The position numbers and the translations under genes are program-made. The notes under the pieces were generated by a model, which saw only the letters and a program-made list of their open reading frames with translations, was not told where the DNA came from and did not search any database. Below are positions 25,050 through 33,889 of a DNA stretch of 64,000 bases, in pieces (the first letter of the stretch is position 1; each line of letters opens with the position of its first letter). This stretch comes from Uliginosibacterium flavum (GTDB lineage: Bacteria > Pseudomonadota > Gammaproteobacteria > Burkholderiales > Rhodocyclaceae): assembly GCF_040566545.1 (NCBI RefSeq), contig NZ_JBEWZI010000006.1, positions 1 to 64,000 of the forward strand. Reading direction: 5' to 3'.

Positions 25050-25179
25050 GGCGGGTCACAGATATGTGTTGCGCTTCCCCGAGCAGAGAAACGCCTCTTG
25101 AACCAGACTCGCCCTTTGCTTTTTCGGCGCAGGGCGGGCGTAGCGCTTAGGGAGAAATCGTCGCGAGCGGGAGCAAGGT

Positions 25180-25229
25180 CGAAACGAGGAGCGGAAACGT
25201 ATGTGAATACGTTGAGCACCGGAGTTTCG
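25180..25229. repeat. Hairpin between urtA and urtB
   Basis: Nested inverted repeats (CGAAAC...GTTTCG enclosing AACGTAT-GTGA-ATACGTT). It resembles REP-type hairpins and lies in the 214-bp urtA-urtB gap, where it may cap the urtA mRNA. I see nothing else in this gap. Confidence 0.6.
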
Positions 25230-25263
25230 AGATTGCCCCGCGCAGCAGATTTATACCAAGTGC

Positions 25264-26538
25264 TTACTTCTTTTCCGGCTCATCCTTCTTTTTGTCGTTG
25301 CCTTCTACGAAGGGGCTCCAGGGCTGAGCCTTGACCGGACCTGGCGTCTTCCACACCACCTTGAACTGACCGTCAGCCTTGATCTCGCCGATGAACACCG
25401 GCTTGTGCAGGTGATGGTTTTTCATGTCCATGGTGGAAACGAAGCCGCCCGGAGCCTTCACAGTCTGGCCGGCCATCGCCGCGATCACCTTGTCGGTGTC
25501 GGTGCTCTTGGCCTTCTCGACCGCTTGTGCCCACATCTTGATGCCGATGTAGGTGGCTTCCATCGGGTCATTGGTTAGCGGCTTGTCCTTGTGGCCGGCG
25601 ATGCCCTTGGCCTTGGCGTAGTCGCTCCACTGCTTCACGAAAGCGGTGTTGGTCGGGTTCTTCACGCTCATGAAGTAGTTCCAGGCGGCCAGGTGGCCCA
25701 CCAGCGGCTTGGTATCCACGCCGCGCAATTCTTCTTCACCCACCGAGAACGCCACGACCGGCACGTCGCTGGCCTTCAGGCCCTGGTTACCCAGTTCCTT
25801 GTAGAAGGGCACGTTCGAATCGCCATTGATGGTCGAGATGACCGCGGTCTTCTTGCCTTCAGAGGAGAACTTCTTGATCTTGGCGATGATGGTCTGGTAA
25901 TCGCTGTGACCGAAGGGGGTGTATTCCTCGATGATGTCGGCCTCGGCCACACCCTTGGATTTCAGGAAGGCGCGCAGGATCTTGTTGGTGGTGCGCGGAT
26001 AGACATAGTCGGTGCCCAGCAACACGAATCTTTTCGCGCCGCCGCCGTCCTTGCTCATCAGATACTCCACGGCCGGGATGGCTTGCTGATTCGGCGCGGC
26101 CCCCGTGTAGAACACATTCTTCGACAGTTCTTCACCTTCATACTGCACCGGGTAGAAGAGCAGGCTGTTCAGCTCTTCATAGACCGGCAGCACCGACTTG
26201 CGCGACACCGAAGTCCAGCAGCCGAAAGTGACGGCAACCTTGTCCTTGGAAATCAGCTGGCGGGCCTTTTCGGCGAACAGCGGCCAGTTGGAGGCCGGAT
26301 CGACGACGACCGGCTCAAGCTTCTTGCCGAGCACGCCGCCCTTGGCGTTGATTTCGTCAATCGCCATCAACACGGTGTCTTTCAACACGGTTTCGGAAAT
26401 TGCCATCGTGCCGGAGAGCGAGTGCAGCACGCCAACCTTGATGGTGTCAGCGGCAGACGCGCTGAAGGATGCGAAGCCGGCGACGGCCATGGCGGCCGAC
26501 AGGGCCGAGATCTTGATGAAGCTGCGACGAGATTGCAT
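25264..26538 (-). CDS. urtA: UrtA, periplasmic urea-binding protein
   Basis: About 424 residues. The N-terminus MQSRRSFIK fits the twin-arginine (Tat) consensus S-R-R-x-F-x-K and is followed by a hydrophobic stretch ending ASAAD, so Tat export is likely. The body is the urea-specific branch of LivJ-like binding proteins (VGVLHSLSGTMAISE, CWTSVSRKSVLPVYEE, GTDYVYPRTTNKIL). ATG 26538 has GGGAG nearby; the upstream in-frame extension lacks homology. It is the first gene of the urt-ure block. Confidence 0.95.
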   Translation of the reverse strand: MQSRRSFIKISALSAAMAVAGFASFSASAADTIKVGVLHSLSGTMAISETVLKDTVLMAIDEINAKGGVLGKKLEPVVVDPASNWPLFAEKARQLISKDKVAVTFGCWTSVSRKSVLPVYEELNSLLFYPVQYEGEELSKNVFYTGAAPNQQAIPAVEYLMSKDGGGAKRFVLLGTDYVYPRTTNKILRAFLKSKGVAEADIIEEYTPFGHSDYQTIIAKIKKFSSEGKKTAVISTINGDSNVPFYKELGNQGLKASDVPVVAFSVGEEELRGVDTKPLVGHLAAWNYFMSVKNPTNTAFVKQWSDYAKAKGIAGHKDKPLTNDPMEATYIGIKMWAQAVEKAKSTDTDKVIAAMAGQTVKAPGGFVSTMDMKNHHLHKPVFIGEIKADGQFKVVWKTPGPVKAQPWSPFVEGNDKKKDEPEKK

Positions 26539-26675
26539 TGAAGAACTCCCTGGCAAGTTGATGGTGTGCTGGCGGCCCGTTGTCTTGCCGCGTGGTGCCA
26601 CTGTAGGGAGTCAGGCTCTGCGCATGAATACGTCAGAGTGCGTAGGTCAATGAGCAGAATTGAAGTGTTCTCAAT

Positions 26676-26693
26676 TTTCAGAAATTTCTGAAA
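26676..26693. promoter_or_regulatory. 18-bp perfect palindrome, possible operator
   Basis: TTTCAGAAATTTCTGAAA. It lies between urtA and the GbsR-like gene and overlaps the presumed -35 region of the latter. The likely ligand is the GbsR/MarR-type protein encoded next to it (autoregulation), an inference from position and symmetry. Confidence 0.5.
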
Positions 26694-26706
26694 CTTCATG
26701 ATAGTC

Positions 26707-26720
26707 TTGATGCAGATCAA
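26707..26720. promoter_or_regulatory. FNR/Anr box (TTGAT-GCAG-ATCAA)
   Basis: A perfect match to the FNR consensus TTGAT-N4-ATCAA. It lies 22 bp before the GTG of the GbsR-like gene, over the presumed transcription start, a position that would suit repression of gbsR-cydAB under full anaerobiosis. Confidence 0.75.
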
Positions 26721-26741
26721 AAACTAACAGAGAGTCTGCCC

Positions 26742-27284
26742 GTGACGCCACTTGTTCGCGCCTTCGTTTCCCATTTTGGCGAGATGGGTTCCCGCTGGGG
26801 AATCAACCGTACCGTAGGCCAGATTTACGCACTGATCTATGTCTCGCCACGCCCCCTGAACGCCGATGAGATCGCCGAGGCGCTTGAGTTCTCGCGCTCC
26901 AACGTGAGTATGGGTCTGAAGGAATTGCAGGCCTGGCGACTGGTGTGCCTGCGTCATTTCAGTGGAGATCGCCGCGAATACTTCGAAGCGCCCGGTGATG
27001 CCTGGGAGGTATTCCGCACCCTGGCCGAGGAACGCCGCCGCCGCGAGATTGAGCCCACGCTCTCAATGCTGCGTAGTTCCCTGCTGGAGGATGTCAGCAG
27101 CGAGGAAGACCTTCATGCCCAAGCGCGGATGCGCGACATGCACACGTTGATCGAGCAGTTCACCACCTGGTTCGACGATGTCCAGCGCCTGGATAGTGCC
27201 ACCCTCAGCAAGCTGATGGGTATGGGGGCAACAGTGCACAAGCTGCTCGACTTCGCCGACAAGTTCAAGCGCAACAAAAACTAA
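26742..27284 (+). CDS. GbsR/MarR-family transcriptional regulator
   Basis: 180 residues with a winged-helix domain (about 20-85; RTVGQIYALIYVSPRPLNADEIAEALEFSRSNVSMGLKELQAW) and a helical C-terminal half for dimerisation. The GTG start gives the normal N-terminus of the family (VRAFVSHFGEMGSRWGINRTVGQ). It is transcribed with cydAB (29 bp gap), so it probably controls the oxidase and itself. The inducing signal is unknown. Confidence 0.85.
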   Translation: MTPLVRAFVSHFGEMGSRWGINRTVGQIYALIYVSPRPLNADEIAEALEFSRSNVSMGLKELQAWRLVCLRHFSGDRREYFEAPGDAWEVFRTLAEERRRREIEPTLSMLRSSLLEDVSSEEDLHAQARMRDMHTLIEQFTTWFDDVQRLDSATLSKLMGMGATVHKLLDFADKFKRNKN

Positions 27285-27313
27285 GTTCCTGCAACATCCC
27301 CCGGAGTAGCACC

Positions 27314-28642
27314 ATGGAAGTCTTCGACCCCCTCTTGCTGGCGCGCATTCAGTTCGCCGCCAACATCACTTTTCACATTCTCTTTCCTACCATCACCATC
27401 GCGCTGTGCTGGGCTCTGCTTTTTTTCCGCTGGCGCTGGATCGCCACGCGTGATGAGGCCTGGCTGGAGGCTTACCGCTTGTGGACCAAGGTGTTCGCGC
27501 TATCTTTCGCCATGGGCGTGGTCTCGGGTATCACCATGAGTTTCCAGTTCGGCACCAACTGGCCGGGATTCATGGAGCGCGTGGGCAACATCGCCGGCCC
27601 TTTGCTTGGCTATGAGGTGCTCACAGCCTTCTTTCTGGAGGCTACTTTCCTCGGTGTGATGTTGTTCGGCCAAGGCAAGGTTTCCGAACGCGTACACATG
27701 TTTGCGACTGCGATGGTGGCGCTGGGCACCACTTCTTCTGCATTCTGGATCCTCGCGCTGAACTCCTGGATGCAGACGCCAGCGGGCTTTTATGTGGAAG
27801 GCGGCCAGTACCATGTGGCCAGCTGGCTGGCAGTTATCTTCAACCCCTCTTTCCCCTATCGCTTCAGCCATGTGCTATTGGCCTCCGGACTCACAGTGTC
27901 CTTCCTGCTTGCCGGGCTGTCGGCTTGGCAGATCCTGCGCCGCCGCGAAACGCTGGGCACCGGCGTGGCGCTGCGCACCGGCCTGATCGCTGGCGCCATC
28001 CTGATCCCGATTCAGATTTTCGTGGGCGACATGCACGGGCTCAACACGCTGACGCACCAGCCGCAAAAGGTGGCCGCCATTGAGGGCGTCTGGGAGACTC
28101 AGAAGGGCGCGCCGCTGCTGTTATTTGCCCTGCCGGACGAAAGGACGCGCAGCAACCACTTTGAAATCGGCATTCCCAAAGGTGCCAGTCTGATCCTCAC
28201 CCACAATCCGGAGGGCGAAATCCGTGGACTGAACGAGTTTGAAGGCAAGCATCCGCCTGTCGCGCCGTTGTTCTGGGGCTTTCGCATCATGGTGGGGGTG
28301 GGCATGCTGATGCTGGCGGCCAGCTGGGCAGGCGTGTGGGCCTTGCGTCGTCGTGCCGCCAATGCCTTGCCACGTCCTCTGTTGTGGGGTTTGGTGGGGA
28401 TGACCTTCTCCGGCTGGGTGGCCACCGTGGCCGGCTGGTATGTCACTGAGATCGGCCGCCAGCCCTATCTGGTGTTTGGTGAGCTGTTTACTCGCGATCT
28501 GGTAGGCCCTGCGCCGGCTTCTTCCATCGCCGTCTCCCTTGCCGCTTATCTGGTCACCTATCTGGTGCTGATCGTGGCTTACGTCAACGTGCTGTTCTAC
28601 ATGGCCGGCAAGCCTGCCAATGCAAAAGGAGTCTCGGCATGA
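27314..28642 (+). CDS. cydA: Cytochrome bd-type quinol oxidase subunit I (CIO type)
   Basis: 442 residues. Probable heme ligands are the His in FAANITFHILFP (b595), the His in FPYRFSHVLLASG and the Met in FRIMVGVGMLML (b558). The Q-loop after HGLNTLTHQPQKVAAIEG is short, which places it with the cyanide-insensitive oxidases (CioA) rather than the long-Q-loop E. coli type. It reduces oxygen to water with quinol, without proton pumping. In a diazotroph such an enzyme can serve respiratory protection or microaerobic respiration. The stop overlaps cydB (ATGA). Confidence 0.94.
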   Translation: MEVFDPLLLARIQFAANITFHILFPTITIALCWALLFFRWRWIATRDEAWLEAYRLWTKVFALSFAMGVVSGITMSFQFGTNWPGFMERVGNIAGPLLGYEVLTAFFLEATFLGVMLFGQGKVSERVHMFATAMVALGTTSSAFWILALNSWMQTPAGFYVEGGQYHVASWLAVIFNPSFPYRFSHVLLASGLTVSFLLAGLSAWQILRRRETLGTGVALRTGLIAGAILIPIQIFVGDMHGLNTLTHQPQKVAAIEGVWETQKGAPLLLFALPDERTRSNHFEIGIPKGASLILTHNPEGEIRGLNEFEGKHPPVAPLFWGFRIMVGVGMLMLAASWAGVWALRRRAANALPRPLLWGLVGMTFSGWVATVAGWYVTEIGRQPYLVFGELFTRDLVGPAPASSIAVSLAAYLVTYLVLIVAYVNVLFYMAGKPANAKGVSA

Positions 28643-29634
28643 GCTTCGACCAGTTCCTCCCGATCTATTTTTTCGTCATCCTCGGCGTGGCGATGCTGCT
28701 CTACGTACTGCTAGACGGTTTTGACCTCGGCATAGGCCTTCTCCTGCCGCTGGCGCCGGATGCGGAGCAAGACAGCATGATTGCCTCCATTGGCCCCTTC
28801 TGGGATGCCAACGAAACCTGGCTGGTGCTGGGCGTAGGCGTGCTGCTGATCGCTTTTCCGCAGGCCCACGGGAAGATCCTCGGCGCGCTCTATCTGCCAG
28901 TCATGGTCATGCTGATCGGCCTGATCCTGCGTGGCGTGGCCTTCGATTTTCGGGTCAAGGCGCGTGATCAGCACAAGCATTTGTGGAACCTGAGCTTCTT
29001 TGTCGGCTCATTGATGGCTACCTTGGCCCAAGGCTGGATGCTCGGCCGCTATGTCACCGGCTTCGGCGAGAGCGCAGGTCATCAAGCCTTTGCACTGCTG
29101 ATCACACTCACCCTGCCGGCCGCCTATGTGATGCTGGGTGGCTGCTGGCTACTGCTGAAAAGCGAAGGTGCATTGCAGGACAAGGCGCGCCACTGGGCAC
29201 GCAACAGCCTTGCTCCGGTGGCGTTGGGCCTGCTTCTGATTTCGCTCGCCACGCCCTGGGTAAGCGAAACAGTGCGTGAGAAGTGGTTCGCCATGCCCGC
29301 CTTCCTTGCTCTGCTGCCGATTCCGCTGATCAGTGTGCTGGCCCTCGCGGGTCTGGCTTGGGTTTTGCAGCGGCCAAAAGTGCGCGATGAATTTTCCTGG
29401 CTGCCCTTCGTGCTCGCTATTGTGATCTTGCTGATGGGCTTTTTTGGTTTGGCCTACAGTCTGTATCCCTATGTAATCATGGACCGGATGACACTGTGGG
29501 ATGCCGCCGCCTCCACACCCGCACTCACCGTTATTTTCTACGGTACCGTGGTTACTGTGCCGGTGATTCTCGGCTACACAGCCTTCGCCTATTGGGTTTT
29601 TCGCGGGAAAAGTACGCCGCTAACCTACGGTTGA
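28639..29634 (+). CDS. cydB: Cytochrome bd-type quinol oxidase subunit II
   Basis: 331 residues with about eight transmembrane helices. Family signatures are LLDGFDLGIGLLLPL, IGPFWDANETWLVLG and LRGVAFDFRVKA. It pairs with CydA. No small CydX-like frame follows. A hairpin at 29640-29666 probably ends the operon. Confidence 0.94.
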   Translation: MSFDQFLPIYFFVILGVAMLLYVLLDGFDLGIGLLLPLAPDAEQDSMIASIGPFWDANETWLVLGVGVLLIAFPQAHGKILGALYLPVMVMLIGLILRGVAFDFRVKARDQHKHLWNLSFFVGSLMATLAQGWMLGRYVTGFGESAGHQAFALLITLTLPAAYVMLGGCWLLLKSEGALQDKARHWARNSLAPVALGLLLISLATPWVSETVREKWFAMPAFLALLPIPLISVLALAGLAWVLQRPKVRDEFSWLPFVLAIVILLMGFFGLAYSLYPYVIMDRMTLWDAAASTPALTVIFYGTVVTVPVILGYTAFAYWVFRGKSTPLTYG

Positions 29635-29639
29635 GAGCT

Positions 29640-29669
29640 CCTCACCCGCATTGTGATGCGGGTGAGGGT
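29640..29669 (+). terminator. Terminator-like hairpin after cydB
   Basis: CTCACCCGCA-TTGTGA-TGCGGGTGAG with perfect 10-bp arms, followed by GGTATTT. A short T-run only. Confidence 0.6.
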
Positions 29670-29885
29670 ATTTCATCAGCATCCTGCAGCCTTAGTTGGG
29701 CGGCAGATTGCCTAACGCGCATGGGTCTCGATGTTCGGTGTTGTTTCGCACTTGTGTGTGGTGCCGGGCGCTGCCTGAAGATCCGCTCTGCGCTTGCTGC
29801 TGCAGTGCTTGTCGGCGGAGAGTAGCGATGATATTGGTTTGCCGTGATGCTCGCCGGCGCAGGCAAGCACATAGAGATTTTTCGG

Positions 29886-30692
29886 CTAGGTTGTCGGCAT
29901 GCTCAGGCTGCTGCCGTTGAGAATGGCCTCGACCGCTGTGGAAAAATTATTGGTGATCATTGCGGGCCGCTCGCCTGCGGCTTCTTCGTCTTGCGGGCGA
30001 TACTTGCCGGTGCGTACCAGAATCGCGCGGATGCCCGCCGCCTGGGCGCCTTGTACGTCGTCGCGCAGATCGTCGCCGATCATCAGCGCTTCGTCGGCAC
30101 GGATGCCAAGATCTGCCAGCCCGGCGGCAAAGAAGGCCGGGGAAGGTTTGCCGATGACGGTGGCTTGAACACCGCTGGCGTATTCCAGCGCGGCGACAAA
30201 GGCGCCCATGTCAATGGTCAGCCCGTCGGCTTCCTGGAAGTAGCGGTTGCGGGCCATGGCGATCAGCGGCAGGCCGCGCATGAGCAGGCGGAAGGCGGTG
30301 TTCATGGCGTCAAACGTGAAGCCGGCGCCGGCATCGCCGAGTACCACCGCGTCGGGTTCGGCAGCGCTGGGCCCGGTTTCATCTGTCACGTCGGGATGTA
30401 CCAGCCAGTGCGGATGCAGACCACGGCTTTGCACATATTGTCGCGTGGCATGCACGGCGGTGAGGATTTCCTCTTCCTTGATATCGAAACCCATCATGGC
30501 CAGCTTGTGCACAATCGTGGTGCGTGGGCTGCGCGTCGTGTTGGTCAGGAAGCGCAGCGGGATGTTCGCTATGCGAAGGCGGTGCAAGCCAGCCAGCGCG
30601 CGAGGAATCGGCGTATCGCCCGTGTGCAGCACGCCGGCAAGATCGATCAGGATTCCCTTGGGACGCTCGGGTCCGAGCGTTGTCGTCGCCAT
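29886..30692 (-). CDS. HAD-superfamily (IIA) phosphatase, LHPP-like
   Basis: 268 residues. The nucleophile motif is LIDLAGVLHTGD; motif II is FLTNTTRSPR and motif III/IV GKPSPAFF...MIGDDLRDDVQGAQAAGI. The DLAGVL version, lacking the usual DxD second Asp, resembles the phospholysine/phosphohistidine phosphatase (LHPP) branch. The substrate is unknown. It stands alone between convergent and divergent neighbours, and ATG 30692 fits the family start. Confidence 0.8.
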   Translation of the reverse strand: MATTTLGPERPKGILIDLAGVLHTGDTPIPRALAGLHRLRIANIPLRFLTNTTRSPRTTIVHKLAMMGFDIKEEEILTAVHATRQYVQSRGLHPHWLVHPDVTDETGPSAAEPDAVVLGDAGAGFTFDAMNTAFRLLMRGLPLIAMARNRYFQEADGLTIDMGAFVAALEYASGVQATVIGKPSPAFFAAGLADLGIRADEALMIGDDLRDDVQGAQAAGIRAILVRTGKYRPQDEEAAGERPAMITNNFSTAVEAILNGSSLSMPTT

Positions 30693-31061
30693 GCTTGCTC
30701 CTTCTGTACGCAGCGTTCAATCAGACAAGCAAGAAGTGCTCTTGTTCCACCGTTTGCTGATTCTTGCATTTCGCCTGTCGAGGCCCGCAGTGAGGCTCAA
30801 CGAAACGCCTTGATAAGCGCATGCGCAAGGTGGTAGTGCCAAATTGCCAATTCAGCAGCCGGTGCTCGAAGAAGCTTGCTGATACTGGCTCTCCAGCGTG
30901 CCTGCCCGAAGACGCTCGTCGGGCGCGGCTCTCCGAGCACACGGGCATAGTCCTCCCGGCCCGCAACCCGGCGAGCCGAAACTGCGAGTGAAAGCCTCCG
31001 CTGACCTGTAATCTGACGGTTTGACACGCGGCATTTTGCCGCGCGCCGGATTAACGGAAGG
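30693..31061. other. Intergenic stretch with one repeat unit, no gene seen
   Basis: A unit reading GCCTGCCCGAAGA..GCTCGTCGGGCGCGGCTCT (30899-30933) recurs at 33101-33135. The last 50 bp should hold the promoter of the AraC-family gene. No convincing coding frame. Confidence 0.6.
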
Positions 31062-31070
31062 ATGTATCAA

Positions 31071-31901
31071 GTGACGGCCGCTTCACGTCTGGATCAACTG
31101 CTGGCCCTTCTGCTGGAGCTCAGTCGTCGCGAGACGCCGCTCCCGTGCCTGTGTGTGCGAGCACTCAGCTCCCATCGTTTGAATGCTTTCGACGTCACCG
31201 GTCCGCTTGTTGCCCTGCCGCTGCAGGGGCGCAAGCGTGCGCTGGAGGGCGGTGAATGGATAAGCAGCGTGCCGGGGGAGTTGTTTTTGGTGCCGGGCTC
31301 ACGCCGTGTGGATGTGGAAAATATTCCCGATGCAGAAAGTGGCGAATATGTCGCGCTGGGGGTGTTGATCAGCGCCAATATTCTGGAGGCTGCCCGTCAG
31401 CTGATTCCTGACCATGTGCAGGCAGAGCCGGGGCCGATCGCTTCGGTGCCGTTGGAGTCGCTGGTCGATCCTTTGCTGAAGTGGGGCGAGTCGCTGCAAC
31501 ACGAACGCTATCCGCAAGCCTGTCACGGCATGCTGGGAGTGGTGCTGCGCCTCTACGAGATGGGCTATCACGGTCTGCTCAGTCGGCCGGTGGAGAGTCT
31601 GGCGGCACGCGTTCGCAATCTGGTGGCCGGGAATCTGAGCCGCGAATGGGTCTCGGGTGACATCGAAGACGCGCTTGGCATGAGCGGTGCAACATTGCGC
31701 AGGCATCTCGCGGCTGAAGGAACCAGCCTGCGCGATGTGATCGTCAATGCGCGACTGGCACGCTCGCTGGAATTACTGTATTCGACGCGCCTGCCAGTCA
31801 AGGCGGTGGCGCAGCGGGTCGGCTATGCGTCTGCTTCAAGCTTCACCAAGCGGTTTACCGAGCGTTACGGGATGGAGCCCTCACGTATCGGCAATGCCTG
31901 A
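31071..31901 (+). CDS. AraC-family transcriptional regulator
   Basis: 276 residues. The N-terminal half is a cupin-like sensor resembling AraC_N (LVALPLQGRKRALEGGEW, LVPGSRRVDVENIP). The C-terminal 100 residues hold the two helix-turn-helix motifs (DIEDALGMSGATLRRHLAAEGTS and VKAVAQRVGYASASSFTKRF). I favour the GTG at 31071, nine bases after GGAAGG; the ATG at 31062 directly abuts that site. It may control the downstream metallo-beta-lactamase-fold gene. Confidence 0.88.
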   Translation: MTAASRLDQLLALLLELSRRETPLPCLCVRALSSHRLNAFDVTGPLVALPLQGRKRALEGGEWISSVPGELFLVPGSRRVDVENIPDAESGEYVALGVLISANILEAARQLIPDHVQAEPGPIASVPLESLVDPLLKWGESLQHERYPQACHGMLGVVLRLYEMGYHGLLSRPVESLAARVRNLVAGNLSREWVSGDIEDALGMSGATLRRHLAAEGTSLRDVIVNARLARSLELLYSTRLPVKAVAQRVGYASASSFTKRFTERYGMEPSRIGNA

Positions 31902-32034
31902 TCCATCTGAACGGACTTCCGGCTGATCACTTCGCGCGCCATTCTGAGCGTTTCGCGTAAGCAGTCGTCGTTATGCTCCACCTATGTCGTGACAGTCAGC
32001 TATTCTGGAACGATCAACCCTGGGAGAGAAAACA

Positions 32035-33030
32035 ATGAATCACCAATCAGTATCTGTATGGGCTCGCAAGACAGCCTTGCTGGGCATTGCCGCGATCGCA
32101 CTGAGCGGCAGTCTGACTGCAGCCGCCGCTGCGCCCGCCCAACTTAAAACCCAGGTGCCGGGCTATTACCGCCACGCGCTGGGCGAGATGGAAGTTACCG
32201 CGCTGTACGACGGCTACGTCGATCTGGGCAGCAATCTGCTGAAAGGCATTCGTGCCGATCAGATCCAGAGCCTGCTGGCGCGCATGTTCCTCAAGGACAT
32301 CAAGGGTATTCAAACGGCGGTGAATGCCTATCTGGTGCACACCGGCGGGCGTCTGGTGCTGGTGGATGCCGGCTCGGCCAGCTGCTTTGGGCCGACTCTT
32401 GGCCAGGTTCAGGACAATATCCGCGCGGCTGGTTATGCGCTGGAGGATGTCGATACGGTGCTGCTGACGCACCTGCATCCTGACCATATGTGCGGTCTGC
32501 TGAACAAGGATGGCAAGCCGGCATTTCCCAACGCAACCGTCTTTGCTGCGCAGGAAGACATGGATTTCTGGTTGAGCGAAGCGACAGCGGCTACCGCGCC
32601 GGAAGACAAGCGCCCGTTCTTCAAGATGGCGCGTGAAGCCGCCGCTCCGTATCTAGCTGCTGGCAAGTTCCGCAGCTTCAAGGCGGGTGAGCAATTGTTC
32701 GCTGGCGTCAGCGTAGTGCCAACCCAAGGACACACGCCGGGCCATATGTCCTACCTGTTCAGTTCCAAGGCCAGGCAGCTGCTGGTGTGGGGCGATATCG
32801 TGCATAACCACGCCGTGCAGTTTTCACGGCCAGAGGTGTCTCTGGAGTTTGACTCGAACCAGAAACAGGCAATCGCTACGCGCAAGGCATTGTTCGTGAC
32901 CGCGACAAAAAATGGCTGGGAGATTGCCGGTGCACACTTGCCCTTCCCCGGCATCGGCCATATCCGCAAGGATGCCAAGGGCTATGCCTGGGTGCCGCTG
33001 GAGTTCGGTCCGATTCGCACGGATCGCTGA
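32035..33030 (+). CDS. Exported metallo-beta-lactamase-fold hydrolase
   Basis: 331 residues with a Sec signal peptide (about 1-35, AAAAAPA). The metal-binding motif is THLHPDHMCGL (H-x-H-x-D-H), with further ligands in PTQGHTPGHMSYLF and the Asp in LVWGDIVHNHAV. This is the quorum-quenching-lactonase/MBL branch in general layout, but the substrate cannot be inferred. It follows the AraC gene by about 130 bp in the same direction. Confidence 0.88.
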   Translation: MNHQSVSVWARKTALLGIAAIALSGSLTAAAAAPAQLKTQVPGYYRHALGEMEVTALYDGYVDLGSNLLKGIRADQIQSLLARMFLKDIKGIQTAVNAYLVHTGGRLVLVDAGSASCFGPTLGQVQDNIRAAGYALEDVDTVLLTHLHPDHMCGLLNKDGKPAFPNATVFAAQEDMDFWLSEATAATAPEDKRPFFKMAREAAAPYLAAGKFRSFKAGEQLFAGVSVVPTQGHTPGHMSYLFSSKARQLLVWGDIVHNHAVQFSRPEVSLEFDSNQKQAIATRKALFVTATKNGWEIAGAHLPFPGIGHIRKDAKGYAWVPLEFGPIRTDR

Positions 33031-33048
33031 AGCGCAGATTGAGCGGGG

Positions 33049-33085
33049 CTGGCTGGAATTTTGTTAATGACAAAGTTCCAGCCAG
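33049..33085. terminator. Terminator-like hairpin downstream of the MBL-fold gene
   Basis: CTGGCTGGAA...TTGT-TAATG-ACAA...TTCCAGCCAG, nearly perfect arms of about 16 bp, then a pyrimidine-rich stretch (CTCCTTTCTTCCTT). It separates convergent genes and may serve both strands. Confidence 0.6.
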
Positions 33086-33157
33086 GCTCCTTTCTTCCTT
33101 GTGCCTGCCCGAAGAAGCTTGCCGGACGCGGCTCTGCAAGAGTGCGCCGCTCAGCAC

Positions 33158-33889
33158 TCATTGCTCAGAACTTTTTTTGTCATTTTCCTCGCTCAACACC
33201 AGCAGCCATTCGTCATCGGCGCTCTGGCTGTGCAGGCTGAAGATGACGCGGCTGGAGGCATGAATGACTTTCAGCGGCTGCAGTGGTGTGCCCGGTTGGC
33301 TGCGTAAACATGCGATGCTGGTTCTGAGCCAGTTGCGCACGATGGGCGGCACCAGATCGATCCGGATGTTGAAGTAGCGGGCGAGCAGGTCACGGGCCAG
33401 CGGGGTCTGCCAGGTGACGCGGCCGGTTTCCGGAATTACCGACATGGTGGCCTGGCCGAAGGCGTCGAGGGCGCTGCGTGCCTGTGTTGTTTTGCGGGCG
33501 CTCTGCAGGTGGCTGGCGATGCGGGCAATGACTTCGCTGGTGCGTACCGGCTTGCTGACATAGTCGGTGCCTCCGGCTTTGAAGGCGGCGACGATATGCT
33601 CGGGTTCCGTGATGCCAGTCATGAAGATGATCGGGATATGGCTGGTGGCGAGGTCGGCCTTGAGGAGACTGGCGACTTCGAAACCATCCATGCCCGGCAT
33701 CGCTGCGTCGAGCAGGATGATGTCCGGCAGGCTCTGGCGCGCGCGGATCAAGGCCGATTCGCCATTGAGGGCGGCCAGCACCGAGTAGCCGGATTCATCC
33801 AGAGCATCGTGCAGTACCGAGAGGTTTTCCGGCACGTCATCGACGATCAGTACCAGGCGGGTGGCGCGATCAATTCCTTGTGATGGCAT
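33158..33889 (-). CDS. Response regulator with a C-terminal output domain of unknown type
   Basis: 243 residues. The receiver domain (about 10-125) has the acidic pair in LIVDD, the phospho-acceptor Asp in IILLDAAMPGMDG and Lys in DYVSKPV. The C-terminal part (about 140-225; ATMSVIPETGRVTWQTPLARDLLARYFNI, PLQPLKVIHASSRVIFSLH) resembles regions found in LuxR-type regulators but no HTH remains. It starts about 18 bases inside the end of the NCS1-kinase gene, so the two are a coupled pair. ATG 33889 follows AAGGA. Confidence 0.85.
   Translation of the reverse strand: MPSQGIDRATRLVLIVDDVPENLSVLHDALDESGYSVLAALNGESALIRARQSLPDIILLDAAMPGMDGFEVASLLKADLATSHIPIIFMTGITEPEHIVAAFKAGGTDYVSKPVRTSEVIARIASHLQSARKTTQARSALDAFGQATMSVIPETGRVTWQTPLARDLLARYFNIRIDLVPPIVRNWLRTSIACLRSQPGTPLQPLKVIHASSRVIFSLHSQSADDEWLLVLSEENDKKSSEQ

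Larger units (their letters stand above)
26539..26741. other. Divergent urtA / gbsR-cydAB control region
   Basis: Contains an 18-bp perfect palindrome (26676-26693) and a perfect FNR box (26707-26720). A possible plus-strand promoter has its -10 at 26700-26705 (GATAGT), with the palindrome over the -35 position and the FNR box over the start site. For urtA I see no convincing -24/-12 element. Confidence 0.55.

Noticed and set aside
26585..26605. TGGCACC...GGCA on the minus strand upstream of urtA
   Set aside because: The GG and GC elements are one base too close for a -24/-12 promoter.
29496..29825. Open frame after cydB
   Set aside because: It overlaps the end of cydB in another frame and crosses the terminator hairpin; no CydX-like feature.
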